Shown piece by piece: positions 60,907 to 64,000 of a stretch of 64,000 nt of DNA. Below the pieces are notes generated by a model, which worked only from the letters and a program-made list of their open reading frames with translations, was not told where the DNA came from and made no database searches. This DNA comes from Telluria aromaticivorans (GTDB lineage: Bacteria > Pseudomonadota > Gammaproteobacteria > Burkholderiales > Burkholderiaceae_D): contig NZ_JABAIV010000003.1 in NCBI RefSeq assembly GCF_013003915.1, forward strand, positions 62,001 through 126,000, given 5' to 3'. Position numbers and translations under genes: made by a program. Within the stretch, counting starts at the first letter, position 1, and every line of letters starts with the position of its first letter.

Positions 60907-62883
60907 TCAGAAGTGCAGCATAGCGCTGGCGAACAGGTTGCGTTCGGCCAGTTGGCGCAAGTCCGCCGCCCCGAATTCGGGATGGCGGGCATGCAGTAAA
61001 TTCCGGCCCACGAGGGACAGTTCAAGTTCGGGCCGCGCCTGCCACGCAATCCGTGCATCCAGCTCATGATAGCCCGGCACGGCCGGTTGCGGCAGCCGCG
61101 CGACGCGCCGCAGCATCAGGTCCGCGCCCAGGCCCGGCCGCAGCTCGTGCGACGAGCGCAGGGTCCAGTAGCTGCGCGGGTCGTTGGTCGCCAGTCCGGC
61201 GCGCGCCGACACGTCGGTGCTGGCCGGCGCCGCGCCGGTGGCGACATCCTGCAGCACCGCGCCTGCCGACAGGCGCCAGCCGCGTGCGGCCTGCCAGCTG
61301 CCCCAGAATTCGAGGCCGCGCACTTGTCCATGGCCGAGGTTGCCGAACATCGCCGGCGCACCCGCGCCCTGCAGCTCCAGTGTGCGCAGGTGCGCGTAGT
61401 CGCTGTAGAACAGGGTGGCAGAATACGACAGCGCGGTCGTCGGCTGGGCGCGCCAGCCCAGCTCCAGCACGCGCGCGGTTTCCGAGCGCATACCGGGCGA
61501 AGGGGCGATCAGGTAGCGCTGCCCGTTCGAGGCCGGGTCGACCAGCAGCAGGTCGCGGTCGATCCGGGACGGGGCCCGCACCGTGCGCGAGGCGGCAGCC
61601 CACAGCATGGCGTCCGCGCCATTGTCCGACCCGGCATCCCAGGCCAGGCGCAGGTTGGGCAGCAGCTCCATGCCGGTGTAGTCATTGTGCTCCAGCCGCA
61701 GCCCGGCTGTCGCGCGCAGCCGCGGCGTGATGCTGGCCTCGTCCTGCACGAACAGGTTGGTCCAGCCCAGGTGGCGGTGGTCCGGCGCGAATTGCAGCAC
61801 CGGGCCGTTGGCGAAGCGGTCGCGCCCATGGCGGTAGCCGCCGCCCCAGGTCAGCGCGTGGCGCTCGCCCAGGCGCTTGCTGTACTGCGCCTCGAGATCG
61901 AAGATATCCAGTTCACTACGGCCGACGCCGCGCTGCTCGCGCCGGGCCTGCTCGACATACACCTGCAGCCGCAGTTCGGCGTCGCCGGCCAGCCGGGCGT
62001 TGAAGCGTGCGGCCAGGTTGGCGCCGGAAAAACTGGTGCGCGGCTCACGCGACGCACGCAATGCGCCGTCCATCATGTCGCCGCTGATGCTCAAGCCCTG
62101 GTCGGCGCCTTCCCAGTCGAGGAGGAAGCCCGCCTGGCGCCGGCCGGCGCTGCCGCCATCCATGCCGGGCGCTTCGCCAGGTGCGCCCTCGAGCTCGTCG
62201 CGCTTGCCGTAGACGCGCACGTGCGCGCCATTGGCCAGGCGCTTGCCGTAGCGGACCGTGGCGCCGGCCTGGCGGTTGCCGGCATGGACGGTCGCCAGCC
62301 CGCCCTGGGTATCGGCTGCGCTACGCGTGATGATGTTGATGACGCCGTTGACGGCATTGGTGCCCCAGATGGTCCCGCCGGGGCCGCTGATCACTTCGAT
62401 GCGCTCGATATCCATCATCGGCACGTCCTGGGCTTCCCAGAACACGCCGGAAAACAAGGGCGAATACACGCTGCGGCCATCGACCAGCACCAGCAGCTTG
62501 TTGGCCAGCTGCGAGGAGAAACCGCGCGCACTGATGGCGTATTCCTGGCTGCCGGTCATCGCCACCTGCAGGTTGGGCGCCAGCCGCAGGGCTTCGGGAA
62601 TGGTGGTGGCGCCGGCCCGTGCGATGTCGGCGCCGCTGATGACATACAGCGAAGCCGCGGCGCTGCCGAGGCGGCCCGGCTGGCGCGACACCGAGGTGAC
62701 GACGATTTCGGCCAGCTGCTCGAGCGAATAGTCGGCCAGCGCGAGCTCGGCATCCTTCTCCGGCATTGCCTGTCCAGTTTCCTCGCCGTCCGTCCGGACG
62801 GCTGCCTGCCCCGCGCCGATCGGCAGCAGGCACAGTGCCGTAAATACGCAGGCGAACACAGGAAGTCGTAACATAGTTGCCAT
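60907..62883 (-). CDS. TonB-dependent receptor in operon with YfiR and hybrid kinase
   Basis: This 658-residue precursor has a signal peptide (LPVFACVFTALCLLPIGAGQAA). The plug has YSLEQLAEIVVTSVSR, LYVISGADIARAGATTIPEAL, ISARGFSSQLANKLLVLVDGRSVY and IERIEVISGPGGTIWGTNAVNGVINI. A shorter barrel ends AMLHF. This subclass (SLEQLAEI...VTSVSR) is common in TonB-YfiR-kinase loci. The YfiR start follows within about 20 bases. The ligand is unknown. It may pass its occupancy state to YfiR and the kinase. Confidence 0.9.
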   Translation of the reverse strand: MATMLRLPVFACVFTALCLLPIGAGQAAVRTDGEETGQAMPEKDAELALADYSLEQLAEIVVTSVSRQPGRLGSAAASLYVISGADIARAGATTIPEALRLAPNLQVAMTGSQEYAISARGFSSQLANKLLVLVDGRSVYSPLFSGVFWEAQDVPMMDIERIEVISGPGGTIWGTNAVNGVINIITRSAADTQGGLATVHAGNRQAGATVRYGKRLANGAHVRVYGKRDELEGAPGEAPGMDGGSAGRRQAGFLLDWEGADQGLSISGDMMDGALRASREPRTSFSGANLAARFNARLAGDAELRLQVYVEQARREQRGVGRSELDIFDLEAQYSKRLGERHALTWGGGYRHGRDRFANGPVLQFAPDHRHLGWTNLFVQDEASITPRLRATAGLRLEHNDYTGMELLPNLRLAWDAGSDNGADAMLWAAASRTVRAPSRIDRDLLLVDPASNGQRYLIAPSPGMRSETARVLELGWRAQPTTALSYSATLFYSDYAHLRTLELQGAGAPAMFGNLGHGQVRGLEFWGSWQAARGWRLSAGAVLQDVATGAAPASTDVSARAGLATNDPRSYWTLRSSHELRPGLGADLMLRRVARLPQPAVPGYHELDARIAWQARPELELSLVGRNLLHARHPEFGAADLRQLAERNLFASAMLHF

Positions 62884-63018
62884 CGTAGAACATTTTCTCT
62901 TCTGCACCAAGGGCGCACGATAGGCCTGTGGTATCTCCGTCGCGCGTATAACGCAGAGCTTGACAAACCAGTCGACCCCAAACCGGCCATCAATAAAATT
63001 GATACCAGTCATTAGTAA

Positions 63019-63024
63019 TATAAA
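63019..63024 (+). promoter_or_regulatory. Candidate -10 box of the predicted small RNA
   Basis: TATAAA, with TTGATA at 62999-63004 as a -35 at a short 14-base spacing. The promoter call is weak. Confidence 0.35.
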
Positions 63025-63030
63025 TTGGAC

Positions 63031-63125
63031 GAATTTGCGGCAATGCAGCATCATGCATTTGTCTCCTCTATTCTCCTCCAAGGAAATAGATTCAGCCCGC
63101 TTCGCAGGAAGCGGGCTTTTTTTTT
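63031..63125 (+). ncRNA. Predicted small RNA with anti-Shine-Dalgarno motifs
   Basis: There is no gene upstream to explain the strong terminator here. The segment reads as a small RNA: a 5' hairpin AATGCA-GCATCA-TGCATT (63042-63059), an exposed pyrimidine stretch TCTCCTCTATTCTCCTCC (63062-63079), then the terminator. CTATT and AATAG can also pair to display CTCCTCC in a loop. CUCCUC motifs that bind ribosome sites occur in known trans-acting sRNAs. Expression is not shown. Confidence 0.5.
63094..63125 (+). terminator. Strong intrinsic terminator in the TonB/PAS intergenic gap
   Basis: AGCCCGCTTC-GCAG-GAAGCGGGCT followed by nine T in all, on the plus strand, between two divergent genes and with no plus-strand gene before it. 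Confidence 0.92.
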
Positions 63126-63235
63126 GTCCCAGCATAAGTGGCGTCCGTATGGATGGACGCACGGCTTGAAGCAACAGCAGCACGCCATTTGGTGTAGGAT
63201 TGCCGCCATGTTTTCGTTCCTACAACACTTCGCCC

Positions 63236-64000
63236 ATGCCTGAATACGATCCGTCGCCGCGTCCCGCCGCCCGCACTGCCCTTTCCTATGACTGGTCGGC
63301 GAGCGCACTGGGTGATCCTGCAGGCTGGCCGGCCCCGCTGCGCGCGGCCGCCGACCTGCTGCTCAACTCGCCCCTGCCGGGCCTGCTGGTCTGGGGACGC
63401 CAGACCATCCTTGTCTTCAACGAAGCGTATGCGGCGCTGGCCGGCCTCGGCTGCGGCCGCGTGCCGGGCGGCTCGGTGCCTTCGGTGCTGCCGCCGCCAC
63501 TCTCGAGCGCCGGCAGCGCGCTGCAAGGTGCCTGGGACGGCCAACCGGGCCTGGTCGCCGGCGCCACGCCCTCGTTCCGGCGCGCCGAGGGTCCGCTCGA
63601 CTACCGTTGCGACCTGTGGCTGACGCCGGTCCTGAATGGCAGCGGCGGCGTCGGCGGCGTCCACGTGCTGCTGGCTCCACCGTCCCAGGCCGCTGCCGCG
63701 CCCGAGCAGGATGCCGGCAACGGCAGCCTGCGCATCCTGGTGGTCGAAGACAATATCGATTCGCAATACCTGGTGTGCGAGATGCTCAAGGCCTTCGGCC
63801 ACGAGGCCGACGGCGTGGCCCACCCGAACGATGCGCTCGACCTACTGGGGCGGCAGCGCTACGACGTGCTGTTCTCGGACGTCAGCCTGCCCGGCATGTC
63901 CGGCGTCGACCTGGCGCGCAAGGCGGTCGGCGACGACTCGGGCCTGAAGGTAATCTTCGCTTCCGGCTACGGCGACTCGCTGCTGCGCCATCTCGAATTT
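63236..64000 (+). CDS. PAS-receiver protein, N-terminal part (cut by window edge)
   Basis: The open frame runs from ATG at 63236 to the window end (255 codons). Residues about 15-140 are a PAS-like sensor of the kind found at the start of hybrid kinases (WSASALGDPAGWPAPLRAAA, GLLVWGRQTILVFNEAYAALAG). Residues about 165 onward are a receiver (LRILVVEDNIDSQYLVCEML, Asp215 in LFSDVSLPGMSG, KVIFASGYGD). No kinase core lies between them, so this is a PAS-to-receiver fusion unless more follows. It is divergent from the TonB-YfiR-kinase operon, and its receiver could take phosphate from that kinase (inference). Confidence 0.85.
   Translation, partial: MPEYDPSPRPAARTALSYDWSASALGDPAGWPAPLRAAADLLLNSPLPGLLVWGRQTILVFNEAYAALAGLGCGRVPGGSVPSVLPPPLSSAGSALQGAWDGQPGLVAGATPSFRRAEGPLDYRCDLWLTPVLNGSGGVGGVHVLLAPPSQAAAAPEQDAGNGSLRILVVEDNIDSQYLVCEMLKAFGHEADGVAHPNDALDLLGRQRYDVLFSDVSLPGMSGVDLARKAVGDDSGLKVIFASGYGDSLLRHLEF

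Overview
The window is high-GC DNA from a betaproteobacterium, most likely Oxalobacteraceae (Massilia/Telluria group). This rests on inference: two PEP-CTERM proteins (one FxDxF type), several TonB receptors, a Ku/LigD end-joining pair and overall gene style. It is chromosomal. I see no rRNA, IS element, integrase, prophage module or CRISPR array. About 50 protein genes and three tRNA genes are called. The left edge cuts a pirin gene and the right edge cuts a PAS-receiver gene.

Layout. Positions 1-12.5 kb hold a mostly reverse-strand block. It contains a transpeptidase with a very long N-terminal region, four tightly coupled genes of unknown function, a zinc-ribbon SPFH protein and a Ser/Thr kinase fused to a formylglycine-enzyme-like domain, followed by an alpha/beta hydrolase. 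I read one unknown as a divergent second SPFH protein and another as an internally duplicated Lon-like fold. This block is the best candidate here for an undescribed multi-protein system. From 12.7 to 16.6 kb there are two small secreted proteins, an RNase H-like protein, an HD hydrolase and an MFS exporter. From 16.6 to 21.5 kb lie two paralogous TonB receptors. From 21.7 to 30 kb come psd, a LysR regulator divergent from azoreductase and pirin, an acyltransferase, a zinc deacylase, a SugE-type exporter, and an ArsR-family regulator with an Old Yellow Enzyme. From 30 to 43 kb are an M1 aminopeptidase, lipoprotein, acyltransferase, DUF1302, SulP and GGDEF genes among small metabolic genes. From 43 to 51 kb is a DNA-repair neighbourhood (Ku and LigD) with an APP1-like phosphatase. 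From 51 to 56 kb are a hydroxyacid dehydrogenase and a large propeller sensor kinase. From 56.2 to 57.0 kb are three identical tRNA-Arg(ACG) genes. From 57.5 to 64 kb are an FxDxF protein, a TonB receptor/YfiR/hybrid-kinase operon and the PAS-receiver gene.

The intergenic DNA is unusually informative. REP-like inverted elements (GTAGGGTGGGC heads) recur at 18.9-19.2, 25.7, 50.9, 56.4-56.55 and 58.1-58.4 kb. Most carry, in the hairpin loop, a palindrome of exactly 27 nt: 13-nt arms around one base, with a fixed CA-N-TG apex and arms that differ from copy to copy. Two more 27-nt palindromes of this kind sit in a different REP type at 47.8 kb. Some units lack the palindrome cleanly. I do not recognise this as a described element.

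A likely small RNA lies at 63.03-63.13 kb, with a CUCCUC-rich anti-Shine-Dalgarno segment and a strong intrinsic terminator. Residue positions in large proteins are approximate because they were worked out by hand. All family names come from motifs read in the sequence, not from searches.
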